From Nesterenkonia sp. Act20 (GTDB lineage Bacteria; Actinomycetota; Actinomycetes; Actinomycetales; Micrococcaceae), in assembly GCF_019173455.1 (NCBI RefSeq), contig NZ_JADPQH010000001.1:1054001-1118000 (forward strand): DNA of 64,000 nt, in the 5' to 3' direction. Below, piece by piece: positions 7,570 through 19,071 of this stretch. The position numbers were made by a program, and so were the translations under genes. A model generated the notes under the pieces. That model was not told where the DNA came from, searched no databases, and worked only from the letters and a program-made list of their open reading frames with translations. Position 1 is the first letter of the stretch. Each line of letters begins with the position of its first letter.

Positions 7570-8853
7570 TCAGACTCCTGGGTAGTTGCGCTCGGGCTCG
7601 CCGATGTAGATCTGGCGAGGCCGGCCGATCTTGGTGGAGGGATCCTCGATCATCTCGCGCCACTGAGCGATCCAGCCGGGAAGCCGACCGAGCGCGAAGA
7701 GCACGGTGAACATCTTCTCCGGGAAGCCCATCGCCTTGTAGATCAGCCCGGTGTAGAAGTCCACGTTCGGGTAGAGCTTGCGCTCGATGAAGTAGTCGTC
7801 CTCCAGGGCCTTCTGCTCCAGTCGCTGGGCGATGTCGAAGAGCTCGTCATCGCCGCCGAGCTTGGCGAGCAGGTCATCGGCGAGACCCTTGACCACGCGG
7901 GCACGCGGGTCGTAGTTCTTGTACACGCGGTGTCCGAAGCCCATGAGCCGGACGCCGTCCTCCTTGTTCTTAACCTTCTCCATGAAGGCCTCCGGGCTGA
8001 CGTCGCCGGACTGGATCTGGCGCAGCATCTTCAGCACGGCCTCGTTGGCGCCGCCGTGGGCGGGGCCGTAGAGGGCGTTGATGCCGGCGGAGACCGAGGC
8101 GAAGAGGTTCGCCTGCGAGGAGCCGACCAGGCGCACGGTGGAGGTGGAGCAGTTCTGCTCATGGTCCGCGTGCAGGATCAGCAGCGTGTCCAGGGCCTTC
8201 ACGATGTCCGGGTCCAGCTCGTACTGCTCTGCGGGTACGCCGAAGCAGCCACGCAGGAAGTTCTCGGTGAGCGTGAGGTTGTTGTCCGGGTAGAGCATCG
8301 GCTGTCCGATGGACTTCTTATAGGCATAGGACGCGATGGTGGGCACCTTCGCGAGCATCCGGTAGGTCGAGCGCTCCACGTGGTCCTTGTCGAAGGGATC
8401 CAGCGAGTCCGGGTAGTAGGTGGACAGCGCGGAGACCGCCGAGGACAGCACCGGCATCGGGTGCGCATCGCGCGGGAATCCGCCGAAGAAGTCACGCAGC
8501 TCCTCGTGCAGCAGGGTGTGGCGCCGAGTGACCTGGTCGAAGTCCGTCAGCTGCGTCTGAGTGGGCAGCTCGCCGTAGATCAGCAGGTAGGAGACCTCGA
8601 GGAAGCTGGAGTGCTCCGCGAGCTGCTCGATCGGGTATCCGCGGTAGCGCAGAATGCCCTCATCGCCATCGATGTACGTGATCGCGGACTTGGCGTTTGC
8701 GGTGTTCATGAACCCGGGGTCATAGGTGACCGCACCGGTGGTCTTCAACAGCGGAGCAATATCGAGGCCGTCGTTGCCCTCGACTGAGGACTGCACGGGA
8801 AGTTCCAGATCGCCCCCCTGGTAGCTCAGGCGGGCAGGAGTCTGCTCAGTCAT
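7570..8853 (-). CDS. gltA: Citrate synthase
   Basis: A 427-residue hexameric-type citrate synthase that condenses acetyl-CoA and oxaloacetate at entry to the TCA cycle. Catalytic and substrate blocks are present: HADHEQNCSTSTVRLVGSS near residue 235-253, GFGHRVYKNYDPRA near 306-319, and the late R/D segment (NVDFYTGLIYKAMGFP). ATG 8853 has AAGGAG four bases upstream. An upstream in-frame TTG at 8874 would add seven residues and has no ribosome site. It is a single gene, with the next gene (dapC) on the same strand about 110 bases upstream. Confidence 0.97.
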   Translation of the reverse strand: MTEQTPARLSYQGGDLELPVQSSVEGNDGLDIAPLLKTTGAVTYDPGFMNTANAKSAITYIDGDEGILRYRGYPIEQLAEHSSFLEVSYLLIYGELPTQTQLTDFDQVTRRHTLLHEELRDFFGGFPRDAHPMPVLSSAVSALSTYYPDSLDPFDKDHVERSTYRMLAKVPTIASYAYKKSIGQPMLYPDNNLTLTENFLRGCFGVPAEQYELDPDIVKALDTLLILHADHEQNCSTSTVRLVGSSQANLFASVSAGINALYGPAHGGANEAVLKMLRQIQSGDVSPEAFMEKVKNKEDGVRLMGFGHRVYKNYDPRARVVKGLADDLLAKLGGDDELFDIAQRLEQKALEDDYFIERKLYPNVDFYTGLIYKAMGFPEKMFTVLFALGRLPGWIAQWREMIEDPSTKIGRPRQIYIGEPERNYPGV

Positions 8854-8963
8854 GGGTCTCCTTATCAGACACACTCGGGGGACATCATGACAAACCTACC
8901 GTGAGGTCACGGCCGGTTGCCAGTTGTGTCCTGGTTCACGGATTTGGGTGTAACCTACGCCGG

Positions 8964-10133
8964 TCAACCCATCAGTCGAGCAACTGCAGCGACGATCCGT
9001 TCATCCGTGGCGGTCAGCGCCACGCGGATGTAGCCGTTGCCGCGCTCGCCATAGAACACCCCAGGGCCGACGACGATTCCCCGCTCCGCCATGGCGCGCA
9101 CCAGGGCCCAGGTCTCCTCGGCGGTGGCCCGCGCGGGATCAGTCGTCGCGGAGCGGCACCACAGGTACAGCCCGGCGTGGGAGTCTTCGATCTGCAGCCC
9201 GGCGGCCTGCAGTGCCGGCACCATCAGTTCTCGACGCCGACGGTAGACCTCGCGCTGAGCATTCACGTGGGCGTCGTCGTCCAGTGCGGCGGCCAAAGCG
9301 GCCTGGATCGGGGCCGGAACGATCATGCCGGCGTGTTTGCGAGTGTTGACCAGACCGGCGATCAGCTCCGGGCAGCCGGCGGCGAACGCTGCTCGGTACC
9401 CGGCGAGGTTCGACTGCTTGGAGGCGGAGTAGACCGCGAGCAGCCCGCGGTGATCGCTGGCACCGGTCTCGGGATCCGTGCCGCAGACCCGGGGGTCCAG
9501 GATCGAGGGGACGTCGTCCCCCTCCACCTCCCAGGGAAGTTCGGCGTAACACTCGTCGGAGGCCACCACGGCACCGATCCGTCGTGCCAGGGCTACCACC
9601 GAGCGCATCCACTCGAGACTGGCGACCGCGCCGGTGGGGTTCGACGGAGAGTTGATCCAGATCAGCTTGACCCGCTGTAGCGTCTCCTCGTCGAGGCTGA
9701 ACGGGTCATCGGTGGCGATCGGCGTCGCCCCGGCGATCTGTGCGCCGATGTCATAGGTGGGATAGGCGACCAGCGGGCGCAGCACGACGTCGGCGGCTCC
9801 AGCTCCAGCTCTGGCGCCGAGTCCGAGAAGGGTGGGAAGCCACGCCACAAGCTCCTTGGATCCCACCGTGGGCAGGACGTGCTCGGGGTCGAGATCCGGC
9901 ACCCGGCGACGGCGGGCGAACCACCCGGAGATGGACTCGCGCAGCGCGAGCGTGCCGTGGGTCGTGGGATAGCCCGGTGCATCCGCAGCCCCGGCGAGGG
10001 CCTGCCGGATGACCTCGGGCGTGGGGTCCACCGGCGTGCCGATGGAGAGGTTCACGGCACCGTCGGGGTGAGCCCGGGCCTGCTCCAGATAGGGAGCCAT
10101 CGCGTCCCAGGGATACTCAGGAAGAGTGAGCAT
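8964..10133 (-). CDS. dapC: N-succinyl-LL-diaminopimelate aminotransferase
   Basis: A 389-residue fold-type I PLP aminotransferase that makes N-succinyl-LL-DAP from N-succinyl-2-amino-6-ketopimelate with glutamate. It shows NSPSNPTGAV near 161-170, D193 and Y196 in ASDECYAELPWE, the PLP lysine K239 in SASKQSNLAGYR and a late arginine in GNGYIRVAL. The partner gene fdxA lies 36 bases upstream, the usual actinobacterial fdxA-dapC pair. With dapD and dapE in the same window, the succinylase branch is well represented. Confidence 0.93.
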   Translation of the reverse strand: MLTLPEYPWDAMAPYLEQARAHPDGAVNLSIGTPVDPTPEVIRQALAGAADAPGYPTTHGTLALRESISGWFARRRRVPDLDPEHVLPTVGSKELVAWLPTLLGLGARAGAGAADVVLRPLVAYPTYDIGAQIAGATPIATDDPFSLDEETLQRVKLIWINSPSNPTGAVASLEWMRSVVALARRIGAVVASDECYAELPWEVEGDDVPSILDPRVCGTDPETGASDHRGLLAVYSASKQSNLAGYRAAFAAGCPELIAGLVNTRKHAGMIVPAPIQAALAAALDDDAHVNAQREVYRRRRELMVPALQAAGLQIEDSHAGLYLWCRSATTDPARATAEETWALVRAMAERGIVVGPGVFYGERGNGYIRVALTATDERIVAAVARLMG

Positions 10134-10169
10134 GGCTTCCTTCGCGGAGGTGGCCGGTGGGGTGGATGG

Positions 10170-10490
10170 TCAGTGCTCTTGGACGGGCAGGGCGGCGACG
10201 ATCTCGTGATCCTTCGGGATCAGTCCGACCTTTGCGGCGCCGCCGGGCGAGCCGATGTCGTCGAAGAACTCGACGTTGGCGCGGTAGTACTCGGACCACT
10301 GCTCCGGGGTGTCGTCCTCGTAATAGATGGCCTCCACGGGGCAGACAGGTTCGCAGGCGCCGCAGTCGACACACTCATCCGGGTGGATGTAGAGCATCCG
10401 GTCACCTTCATAGATGCAGTCCACAGGACATTCATCGATGCAGGCCTTGTCCTTCAGATCCACGCAAGGAAGGGCGATGATGTACGTCAT
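10170..10490 (-). CDS. fdxA: 7Fe ferredoxin
   Basis: A 106-residue ferredoxin. Cysteines in CVDLKDKACIDECPVDC bind a [3Fe-4S] cluster and those in CVDCGACEPVCPVEA a [4Fe-4S] cluster, as in actinobacterial FdxA. It is a soluble low-potential electron carrier. The C-terminal 50 residues (DDTPEQWSEYYRANVEFF) are the typical extension. It is probably co-transcribed with dapC. Confidence 0.95.
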   Translation of the reverse strand: MTYIIALPCVDLKDKACIDECPVDCIYEGDRMLYIHPDECVDCGACEPVCPVEAIYYEDDTPEQWSEYYRANVEFFDDIGSPGGAAKVGLIPKDHEIVAALPVQEH

Positions 10491-10527
10491 GGACTCCTCA
10501 GTCTTTCTACGAGTGCGTGCTTAGAGT

Positions 10528-11003
10528 CTACCGAGATGAGGCGCGGTCCCGCACAACGATCCACTTGACCAGGACCATTGCGAGCAGGGTCACCACGGCT
10601 GCGCCCAGCCACCAGATCAACGAGGCCAGGGTGGGGCCGGGAAGCAGCTCCATGGCCTCGGGGCTGTAAGGGACCACCAGCTGATCGGGGCCGGGCCAGA
10701 GGTAGGCGATGGTGGCCACCGTGAAGGTGGTCACGCCCATGACCATAGGTTCGGCCAGGGACCCGCTCTTCAGCCCCGCCCAGAGCTGCGCCATCAGGCA
10801 CATCACGAGCGCCAGCAGCGCACCCCAGGGGATGACCGTGCCGGTCTCGGTGGAACCGAGCACCAGGATGTTGCCGTGCAGGACGGTGCCCAGGATCCCG
10901 AGGACCACCCCGGCGGAGAAGCAGACTCCCATCAGCACTGGGCTGAGGGAGCGGCGTCGCCGCGCGGGGGTCTCGGGATGCCCGGTGTCCTGCGCCGCGG
11001 ACA

Positions 11004-11004
<1 letters not shown>
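10528..11004 (-). CDS. Small multi-pass membrane protein of unknown function
   Basis: The 158-residue product has a basic N-terminus (PARRRRSLS) and four predicted membrane helices, near residues 24-45, 60-80, 87-105 and 125-147. No catalytic motif is visible. Its GTG start shares one base with the typA stop (TAGTG), so it is translationally coupled to typA. Similar small membrane proteins sit next to typA in related actinobacteria; the function is unknown. Confidence 0.8.
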
Positions 11005-12950
<1,946 letters not shown>

Positions 12951-13127
12951 AAGTGGGGCAACGCCTTCCATAGAGGAGATGTGACTTCGTGGACGTCAGC
13001 GTCATGGGCTGACTCGTCCGCGTCACGTCGTGGTTCAACAGTGTTCTTCAGTGTGGATTCGGGTGGGTCAGAGCGCACAGCAACGCGGCTGTGTCGCGAC
13101 CACACCATTCAAGTGTACGGCCTGACA

Positions 13128-13166
13128 CCGCGAGACCGGCAATGAGTTGCATCACCGGTCTCGCGG
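13128..13166 (-). terminator. 12-bp perfect stem-loop between the ABC importer operon and typA
   Basis: CCGCGAGACCGG (13128-13139) and CCGGTCTCGCGG (13155-13166) form a perfect stem with a 15-base loop. It lies downstream of the last importer gene and upstream of typA on the same strand. There is no T-tract on the reverse strand, so intrinsic termination is possible but not certain. A second short stem (CCCTGG/CCAGGG) follows near 13176-13196. Confidence 0.55.
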
Positions 13167-13212
13167 ATGAGGGGCCCTGGCCGTGCTGCACCAGGGAGAT
13201 CAGGGCTCGGTT

Positions 13213-14265
13213 CTAGTGGTGCGCAGGGGCCACTCGCTCGTTCGGCGCCGCGTGGTGGCAGGCGGCCGCCTGGGTGATCCGACCGCGTGAGATCAGCTCG
13301 GGCTCCTGGGTGGCGCAGATCTCCGTGGCCTTCCAGCAGCGCGTGCGGAAGCGGCAGCCCGAGGGTGGGTTCGCCGGGTTCGGCGGGTCCCCCTGGAGCA
13401 CGATCTGTTCGCGCTCGCCGCGCAGCGTGGGATCCGGGAGCGGCACGGCGGAGAGCAGCGCCTGGGTATAGGGGTGGGCGGGAGCGTTGTAGATCTCCTC
13501 CTGCGTGCCCAGTTCGGCGAGCTTGCCCAGATACATGACACCCACCCGGTCCGAGATGTGCCGGACCACTGAGAGATCGTGGGCGATGAAGATGTAGCTG
13601 AGCCCGAACTGCTTCTGCAGATCATCGAGCAGGTTCATCACCTGCGCCTGCACTGAGACATCCAGTGCGGAGACCGGCTCATCGCAGATGATGACATCCG
13701 GGTTCAGCGCGAGGCCGCGGGCGATCCCGATGCGCTGGCGCTGGCCGCCGGAGAACTGGTGCGGGTAGCGGTTGATGTGCTCCGGGTTCAGCCCCACCAG
13801 GTCCAGCAGCTCCTTCACCCGGTTGCGGATGCCCTGCTTGGGCTTCTCCTCCGGGTGCAGCTTGAACGGCTCGGCGATGATGTCTCCCACCGACATTCGC
13901 GGGTTCAGTGAGGTGTAGGGGTCCTGGAAGATGATCTGGATCTTGCGCCGCAGTCGGCGCAGCTCATCTCCCTTGACGGAGAGGAAGTCCTCTCCGCGGA
14001 ACTTGACGCTGCCGGCGTCGGGCTCCTCCAGCCGCATCAGCAGCTTCGCCAGCGTGGACTTGCCACAGCCGGACTCCCCGACGATGCCCAGCGTCTCGCC
14101 CTCACGCAGGTTGAAGCTGACGCCGTCCACCGCCTTGACGGCGCCGACCTTGCGCTGGAACACGATGCCCTGGGTGATCGGGAAGTGCTTGACCAGGCCA
14201 TCGACCTGGAGCACGGACTTCTTGTCCGCGAACGGATCCGCCGCAGCGGGTACTGAGAGACTCAT
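13213..14265 (-). CDS. Peptide/nickel ABC importer ATP-binding protein (DppF/OppF type)
   Basis: A 350-residue ATPase. Walker [10 protein letters not shown] is near residue 60, the Q-loop [16 protein letters not shown] near 105, signature LSGGQRQ-type [15 protein letters not shown] near 167, Walker [13 protein letters not shown] near 187 and the switch His in FIAHDLSVV. The C-terminal oligopeptide/dipeptide extension with [11 protein letters not shown] and C residues is the Fe-S/peptide-transporter tail typical of OppF/DppF. ATG 14265 has GAGGAGG seven bases upstream and overlaps the stop of the upstream ATPase gene (ATGA). It is the last gene of the five-gene importer operon. Confidence 0.93.
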   Translation of the reverse strand: MSLSVPAAADPFADKKSVLQVDGLVKHFPITQGIVFQRKVGAVKAVDGVSFNLREGETLGIVGESGCGKSTLAKLLMRLEEPDAGSVKFRGEDFLSVKGDELRRLRRKIQIIFQDPYTSLNPRMSVGDIIAEPFKLHPEEKPKQGIRNRVKELLDLVGLNPEHINRYPHQFSGGQRQRIGIARGLALNPDVIICDEPVSALDVSVQAQVMNLLDDLQKQFGLSYIFIAHDLSVVRHISDRVGVMYLGKLAELGTQEEIYNAPAHPYTQALLSAVPLPDPTLRGEREQIVLQGDPPNPANPPSGCRFRTRCWKATEICATQEPELISRGRITQAAACHHAAPNERVAPAHH

Positions 14266-15365
14266 TCTGGTGCCTCCTCGGAGACGGGGATCATGCCGGC
14301 GCCCGTGGGTGACGGGCGCTGCGTGCGTGTGGCGGTGCCGGCGTAGACGTCCTCGGCATAGTGGCAGGCCGAGAGATGCCCCTCGGCGATCAGTCGCAGC
14401 TCGGGACGCTCGGTCCGGCACCGGTCGGTGGCGAATTCGCAGCGCGGGCTGAACGGGCAACCTGAGGGCAGGTCAGTCAACGACGGCGGCAGCCCCGGTA
14501 TAGCGCGCAGGCGTCCGCCCTCGTCGTCGATCCGCGGGATCGAGGACAGCAGACCCTGGGTGTAGGGGTGTCCCGGCTTGCCGTAGATCTCATAGACGTC
14601 CGCGGCCTCCATCACACGACCGGAATACATCACCGCGATCTTGTCCGCGACGTCGGCGACCACGCCGAGGTCATGGGTGATCAGAATGAGTCCCATGTTG
14701 AACTCTTTCTGCAGGTCCTTCAGCAGTCGCATGACCTGGGCCTGCACCGTGACGTCCAGGGCCGTGGTGGGCTCATCGGCGATCAGCACATCCGGGTCCA
14801 GGGCGATGGCCATGGCGATCATGATGCGCTGGCGCATGCCGCCGGAGAACTGATGCGGGTAATCCCCTGCACGCTCCTCGGCCGCGGGGATGCCCACTCG
14901 GGTCATCATCTCCACGGCCTTGACCCTGGCCTCCTTGCGCTTCATGCCGTGGTGGACGCGGAACATCTCGGCGATCTGCCAGCCCACCGGCATGACGGGG
15001 TTCAGCGCGGAGAGCGCGTCCTGGAAGATCATGGCGATCTTGCCCCCGCGCAGCCTGCGCCTGGACTCCTCACTCATGGTGAGCAGGTCATCGCCGCGGT
15101 AGCGGATCTCGCCACCGGCGATCCGCCCCGGGGGCATGTCCAGGATGCCCATGATGGTCTGTGCCGTCACGGACTTCCCCGAGCCGGACTCGCCGAGGAT
15201 GGCCAGCGTCTCGCCGGCGTGCAGGGTGAAGTTCAACCCGTTGATCGCCTCCGCGACGCCAGCCTTGGTGCGAAACTCCACGTGCAGGTCCTTGACCTCC
15301 AGCAACGGGGCGTCGCCGGGGCGGGTGCCGGGGGCGATGCGGGTCGAGGTCTGGGATTCAGTCAT
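14262..15365 (-). CDS. Peptide/nickel ABC importer ATP-binding protein (DppD/OppD type)
   Basis: A 367-residue ATPase partner of the next gene. Walker [11 protein letters not shown] is near residue 52, the Q-loop [15 protein letters not shown] near 109, signature [14 protein letters not shown] near 168, Walker [15 protein letters not shown] near 190 and the switch [10 protein letters not shown] near 220. The C-terminal [14 protein letters not shown] cysteine segment marks the OppD/DppD family. Upstream in-frame ATGs would run into the preceding permease gene; ATG 15365 lies 13 bases after its stop. Confidence 0.93.
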   Translation of the reverse strand: MTESQTSTRIAPGTRPGDAPLLEVKDLHVEFRTKAGVAEAINGLNFTLHAGETLAILGESGSGKSVTAQTIMGILDMPPGRIAGGEIRYRGDDLLTMSEESRRRLRGGKIAMIFQDALSALNPVMPVGWQIAEMFRVHHGMKRKEARVKAVEMMTRVGIPAAEERAGDYPHQFSGGMRQRIMIAMAIALDPDVLIADEPTTALDVTVQAQVMRLLKDLQKEFNMGLILITHDLGVVADVADKIAVMYSGRVMEAADVYEIYGKPGHPYTQGLLSSIPRIDDEGGRLRAIPGLPPSLTDLPSGCPFSPRCEFATDRCRTERPELRLIAEGHLSACHYAEDVYAGTATRTQRPSPTGAGMIPVSEEAPE

Positions 15366-15378
15366 GAGATCCAGCCCT

Positions 15379-16320
15379 TCACTTCTTGGATTTGGGATCA
15401 AGGGCGTCGCGCACGGCGTCACCCATGGTCATGAACGCGAACACCGTGAGCCCGACGAAGATCACCGGGAACAGCAACAGGTGCGGTGAGGTCTGCAGAT
15501 ACTGTCGTGCATCTGAGAGCTGCAGGCCCCAGGAGATGGCCGGGAGCTGCAGGCCGACGCCGAGGAAGGTCAGCACGGCCTCGGCGCCGATGATGATGCC
15601 GGTGAAGACCGTGGCATAACCGATGACCGGTCCCAGCGAGTTCGGCAGGATATGCCGACGCATGATCGTGATCGGTCCCGCGCCCAGGGCTCGAGCCGCC
15701 ATCACGAAGTCGGAGTTCACCACTGAGATCACCGAGCCGCGCATCAGACGCGTCATCGTGGGCCACATGAAGATGATCAGCACGAAGGACACTTCACGCA
15801 CGCCTTGGGCCTGGAAGGCCTGGAGTGCGTTCAGCAGGACCAGCGCCCCGAGGATGTAAGGCACGGCGAAGACCATATCGGTGATGCGGGAGATGAGGGC
15901 GTCCACCCATCCGCCGGAGTAGCCGGCCACCAGCCCGAGCAGCACCGCAACGATGAAGGTGCCGATGGCAACGATGAACCCGATCGCGATGGAGTTCCGC
16001 GCGCCGTGGATCACTCGGCTGTAATAGTCGCAGCCCTGAACGTCGGTGCCGAACCAGAATTCGCCGGAGGGGTCCTGTCGGCTTCTGGAGAGCAGGCACT
16101 CCCGCGGGTCGGTGTTGGTGAACAGCTGCGGGAACACTGCCATGGTCAGGAAGATCAGCAGCAGCACCGCCGAGACGATGAACCAGGGATTCCTGCGCAG
16201 GGAACGCCAGGCGTCGGCCAGCAGACTGGCCTCCTCGGTCTTCTGCTCTGATTTTCCTGAGGTCTCCAGCTGGGAGTCGATCGGCGCTGTGCGCGCCTCG
16301 GCTTTATGCATCTCACTCAT
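15379..16320 (-). CDS. Peptide/nickel ABC importer permease (DppC/OppC type)
   Basis: A 313-residue inner-membrane permease with an N-terminal cytosolic region, a first helix near residues 44-64 (WFIVSAVLLLIFLTMAVFP), a periplasm-like loop with FGTDVQGCDYYSRVIHGARNS (in parts: FGTDVQGCDYY, VIHGARNS), then five helices. The EAA-type loop AARALGAGPITIMRRHILPNS contacts the ATPase (parts: AARALGAGP, MRRHILPN). ATG 16320 has AAGGA seven bases upstream and overlaps the end of the dppB-type gene by eight bases. Confidence 0.93.
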   Translation of the reverse strand: MSEMHKAEARTAPIDSQLETSGKSEQKTEEASLLADAWRSLRRNPWFIVSAVLLLIFLTMAVFPQLFTNTDPRECLLSRSRQDPSGEFWFGTDVQGCDYYSRVIHGARNSIAIGFIVAIGTFIVAVLLGLVAGYSGGWVDALISRITDMVFAVPYILGALVLLNALQAFQAQGVREVSFVLIIFMWPTMTRLMRGSVISVVNSDFVMAARALGAGPITIMRRHILPNSLGPVIGYATVFTGIIIGAEAVLTFLGVGLQLPAISWGLQLSDARQYLQTSPHLLLFPVIFVGLTVFAFMTMGDAVRDALDPKSKK

Positions 16321-17239
16321 AACGGATCCTTGGGTCGAGAAGGCCATAGAGGATGTCGACGATCAGGTTGATCAGCACGAAGAAGATCACGAAGAGGGTC
16401 ACAATGCCGACGACGACGGTGCCCTCCTGAGCCTGAATCGAACGATAGACCTGCTCACCGAGTCCCGGCAGGTTGAAGATCGCCTCCACGACGATCGACC
16501 CAGCCATCATGCTCGCCAGGTCGGCGCCGATGAAGGTGACGGCGGGAATCAGGGAGTTGCGCAGGCCGTGGCGGGTGACCACCCGAGTGCGCTTCATGCC
16601 CTTGGCCGTGGCCGTGCGGACGTAATCGGATGTCAGGGAATCCAGCAGCTCGCTGCGGACCAACCGCGCAAGAATGCCGGTGGACACTGAGGCCATGGCC
16701 AGCGCCGGAAGGATATAGCTGATCAGGCCGTCGTTGATCCCGGCGATCGGGAAAAGACCCAGGTTCAGCCCGAAGACCAGCTGCATGAGAAAGGCGATGA
16801 CCAGCGTGGGCAGAGCCACCATGGTCACCGTGGCCACCTGGACGAATCGGTCGAAGAAGCGGTCGCGGTAGAGCGCGGCCAGGATGCCGGCGATGATGCC
16901 CATGATCGTCTGGATGACGAAGGTCACCAGGGCGAGTGTCGCGGTGACGGGCAGTCGCTGGGCGATCAGGTCGGAGACCGGGCGCCCGTTGAAGGTCGTG
17001 CCGAAGTCTCCAGCGCTGATGATGCCCCAGAGGTATTTGGCGTACTGGACGAAGAAGGGGTCATCCAGGTTGTACTGCTCGCGCAGCGTCTCTCTGACGG
17101 CGTCGCTCATCGGGCGATCACCGGCGAGGGCCCGGATGGGATCCCCGGGCATGGCGAAGACCAGCGCGTAGACGATCAACGTGGAGATCAGGATGACCGG
17201 AACGAATTGGAGCAGACGCCGAATGATATAGCGGGTCAT
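16313..17239 (-). CDS. Peptide/nickel ABC importer permease (DppB/OppB type)
   Basis: A 308-residue permease starting MTRYIIRRLLQFVPVILI, the usual DppB beginning, with the loop MPGDPIRALAGDRP, six helices and the EAA loop YVRTATAKGMKRTRVVTRHGLRN (parts: YVRTATAKGM, VVTRHGLRN). It ends DILYGLLDPRIRYE as in the family. ATG 17239 has AAGGA six bases upstream. It follows the binding-protein gene after a stem-loop that may reduce read-through. Confidence 0.94.
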   Translation of the reverse strand: MTRYIIRRLLQFVPVILISTLIVYALVFAMPGDPIRALAGDRPMSDAVRETLREQYNLDDPFFVQYAKYLWGIISAGDFGTTFNGRPVSDLIAQRLPVTATLALVTFVIQTIMGIIAGILAALYRDRFFDRFVQVATVTMVALPTLVIAFLMQLVFGLNLGLFPIAGINDGLISYILPALAMASVSTGILARLVRSELLDSLTSDYVRTATAKGMKRTRVVTRHGLRNSLIPAVTFIGADLASMMAGSIVVEAIFNLPGLGEQVYRSIQAQEGTVVVGIVTLFVIFFVLINLIVDILYGLLDPRIRYE

Positions 17240-17384
17240 TGCTGTCCTTGTGGGTACGGGCGGTGGCGCGGGTGCACCGAGCGACTGGCTCGACGGAGAG
17301 GTCTTCTCCAATGCCGAGGTCGAGGCCGCGATCAATGATAGGGAGTCGGAGCGATTCTGCTGAATCGACGATCCGACACGGAAA

Positions 17385-17419
17385 GGCGCGGCCTACACGG
17401 TGTCCGCATAGGCCGCGCC
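17385..17419 (-). terminator. Intra-operon stem-loop after the binding-protein gene
   Basis: GGCGCGGCCTA (17385-17395) pairs perfectly with TAGGCCGCGCC (17409-17419) across a 13-base loop. On the reverse strand it is followed by TTTCC. It lies 14 bases after the binding-protein stop and about 145 bases before the permease start. This place suits partial termination or mRNA-end protection that keeps the binding protein in excess. Confidence 0.65.
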
Positions 17420-17433
17420 TGTGCCGTTGAGGA

Positions 17434-19071
17434 TTACTCCTCGGTGACGACGACGTCCTCAAGGTGGGTGTAGGTGGCCTGGTCCATGAAGATTGAATCT
17501 CCATCGACCCGGTCGCTGTGCACCACGAGGTAGTTCGAGAACCACATCGGGATGACCGGCATGTCCTCGAGCAGGATCGCTTCGGCCTCGGTGTACATCT
17601 CGGCTGCGGTGTCCGGATCAGTCTCGGCGTTGGCCTCGTTGATCAGGTCATCGAACTCCTCGTTGGAGTAGCCCGCGTAGTTCGAGGAAGCCCCCGTGGC
17701 GTAGATGGGCTCCATGGCGTACTGCGCGCTGGGGTAGGAGAGGCTCCAGCCCAGACGGTACGGGCCGGTGACTTCCTTCTCGTCATGAAGGGCCAGGTAC
17801 TGGGCGAAGTCCAGGGACTCGAACTCGACGTTCTCGACGCCCAGGTTCTGCTGCCACTGGTTGGAGACTGCCTCCACCCATTCCTCGTGACCTGCACCGG
17901 AGTTGAAGTAGATGGTCAGGTCAGTGGGGCCGCCAGCTTCTTCATAGAGCTCCTTAGCGGCCTCGGGATCGTACTCGCAGAACTCGCAGTTGCCCTCGCC
18001 GGCATCGGAGAGAGCCGGCGGGATGATGTTCGCGGCAGGTGTCTGCGCGCCGTCGAAGATCGCGTCGATGATGGCCTGACGGTCGATCGCCATGGACAGC
18101 GCGTGACGCACGTCCACGTCCTGGAACTCCTCCTGGTAGAGCGGGAGTCCCATGTAGGTGAAGGAGGAGGTGTCGAAGTCGGCGTAGTTCTCGCCGAAGT
18201 CCGACTCCACGGTCGCGCGGCGGTTCGGCGGCGCGGCGTCGAGGATGTCGAGGTTGCCGGACTGCACGTCCAGGTAGGCAGTCTCGATATCGGTGTACAT
18301 CTTCCATTCGATGCGCTGCGGCAGACCCGGATCCTCACCGGCCCAGTCCTCGAAGCGCTCGACGGCGATCTGCACGTCGTGCTCCCACTCGCCGTCCATC
18401 ATGTACCGACCGTTGCCGACCGGCGCCTGCTCGAAGGCCTCGATGTCCTCGTAGGCCACCGAGGGCATCGGGTAGAACGCGGTGTAGGTCAGCATGTCGG
18501 GCAGCGGAGAGAAGGGCTCGGTGAGCTCGATCTCGAGAGTGTAGTCGTCCACTGCACGGACGCCTTCCATCTCCTCGGCATCGCCGTCGACGACCTCCTG
18601 GTAGCCCACGAAGTTGTCGAAGAAGTTCGCGCTCTGCTGCGCATTGTCCGGATCGACGACCCAGTTGTAGGTGTCCACGAAGGTCTGAGCCGTGATCTCT
18701 TCACCGTCGTGGAAGGTCCAGTCCTCACCCAGGGTGAAGGTCCAGGTCTGGTTGTCCTCGGTGTCCCAGGACTCAGCAACGCCCGGCATGGGCTCGTTGG
18801 TCTCGAGATCGGTCTGGACCAGTCCGGTGAACAGGGAGTCCAGAACCCAGGATCCGCAGACCTCGGTGGAGTTGCCCGGCACCAGGAACTGCGGTTCACA
18901 GTTGTATGCGGAGACGGTGCCGCCGCCTTCGACGCCCTGCGCAGCTTCGCCGTTGTCGCCGCCGCCGTTGTCATCGCCACCGCCGCAGGCGGACAGCACC
19001 AGGGCTGCCGCTGCGGTCACGGCGACCGCACCCGTCGCGCGTCGGCGACGGGAAGAGTTTTTCACGTGCAT
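17434..19071 (-). CDS. Peptide/nickel ABC importer substrate-binding lipoprotein
   Basis: A 545-residue SBP_bac_5 family protein. The signal peptide ends in the lipobox LSAC (residues about 26-29, mature Cys29), followed by a Gly/Asp/Asn-rich linker. Family blocks include YNCEPQFLVPGNSTEV near 55-70, ESWDTEDNQTWTFTL near 102-116, FHDGEEITAQTFVDTYNWV (parts: FHDGEEITA, VDTYNWV) and RHALSMAIDRQAIIDAIF near 326-343. It should capture oligopeptides or a similar ligand outside the membrane; the ligand cannot be read from sequence. ATG 19071 has AGGAG nine bases upstream. Confidence 0.93.
   Translation of the reverse strand: MHVKNSSRRRRATGAVAVTAAAALVLSACGGGDDNGGGDNGEAAQGVEGGGTVSAYNCEPQFLVPGNSTEVCGSWVLDSLFTGLVQTDLETNEPMPGVAESWDTEDNQTWTFTLGEDWTFHDGEEITAQTFVDTYNWVVDPDNAQQSANFFDNFVGYQEVVDGDAEEMEGVRAVDDYTLEIELTEPFSPLPDMLTYTAFYPMPSVAYEDIEAFEQAPVGNGRYMMDGEWEHDVQIAVERFEDWAGEDPGLPQRIEWKMYTDIETAYLDVQSGNLDILDAAPPNRRATVESDFGENYADFDTSSFTYMGLPLYQEEFQDVDVRHALSMAIDRQAIIDAIFDGAQTPAANIIPPALSDAGEGNCEFCEYDPEAAKELYEEAGGPTDLTIYFNSGAGHEEWVEAVSNQWQQNLGVENVEFESLDFAQYLALHDEKEVTGPYRLGWSLSYPSAQYAMEPIYATGASSNYAGYSNEEFDDLINEANAETDPDTAAEMYTEAEAILLEDMPVIPMWFSNYLVVHSDRVDGDSIFMDQATYTHLEDVVVTEE

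Noticed and set aside
14266-14460. N-terminal 65-codon extension of the DppF-type ATPase
   Set aside because: Arg/His/Pro-rich and out of phase over the upstream ATPase gene; ATG 14265 with GAGGAGG and the family N-terminus are correct.
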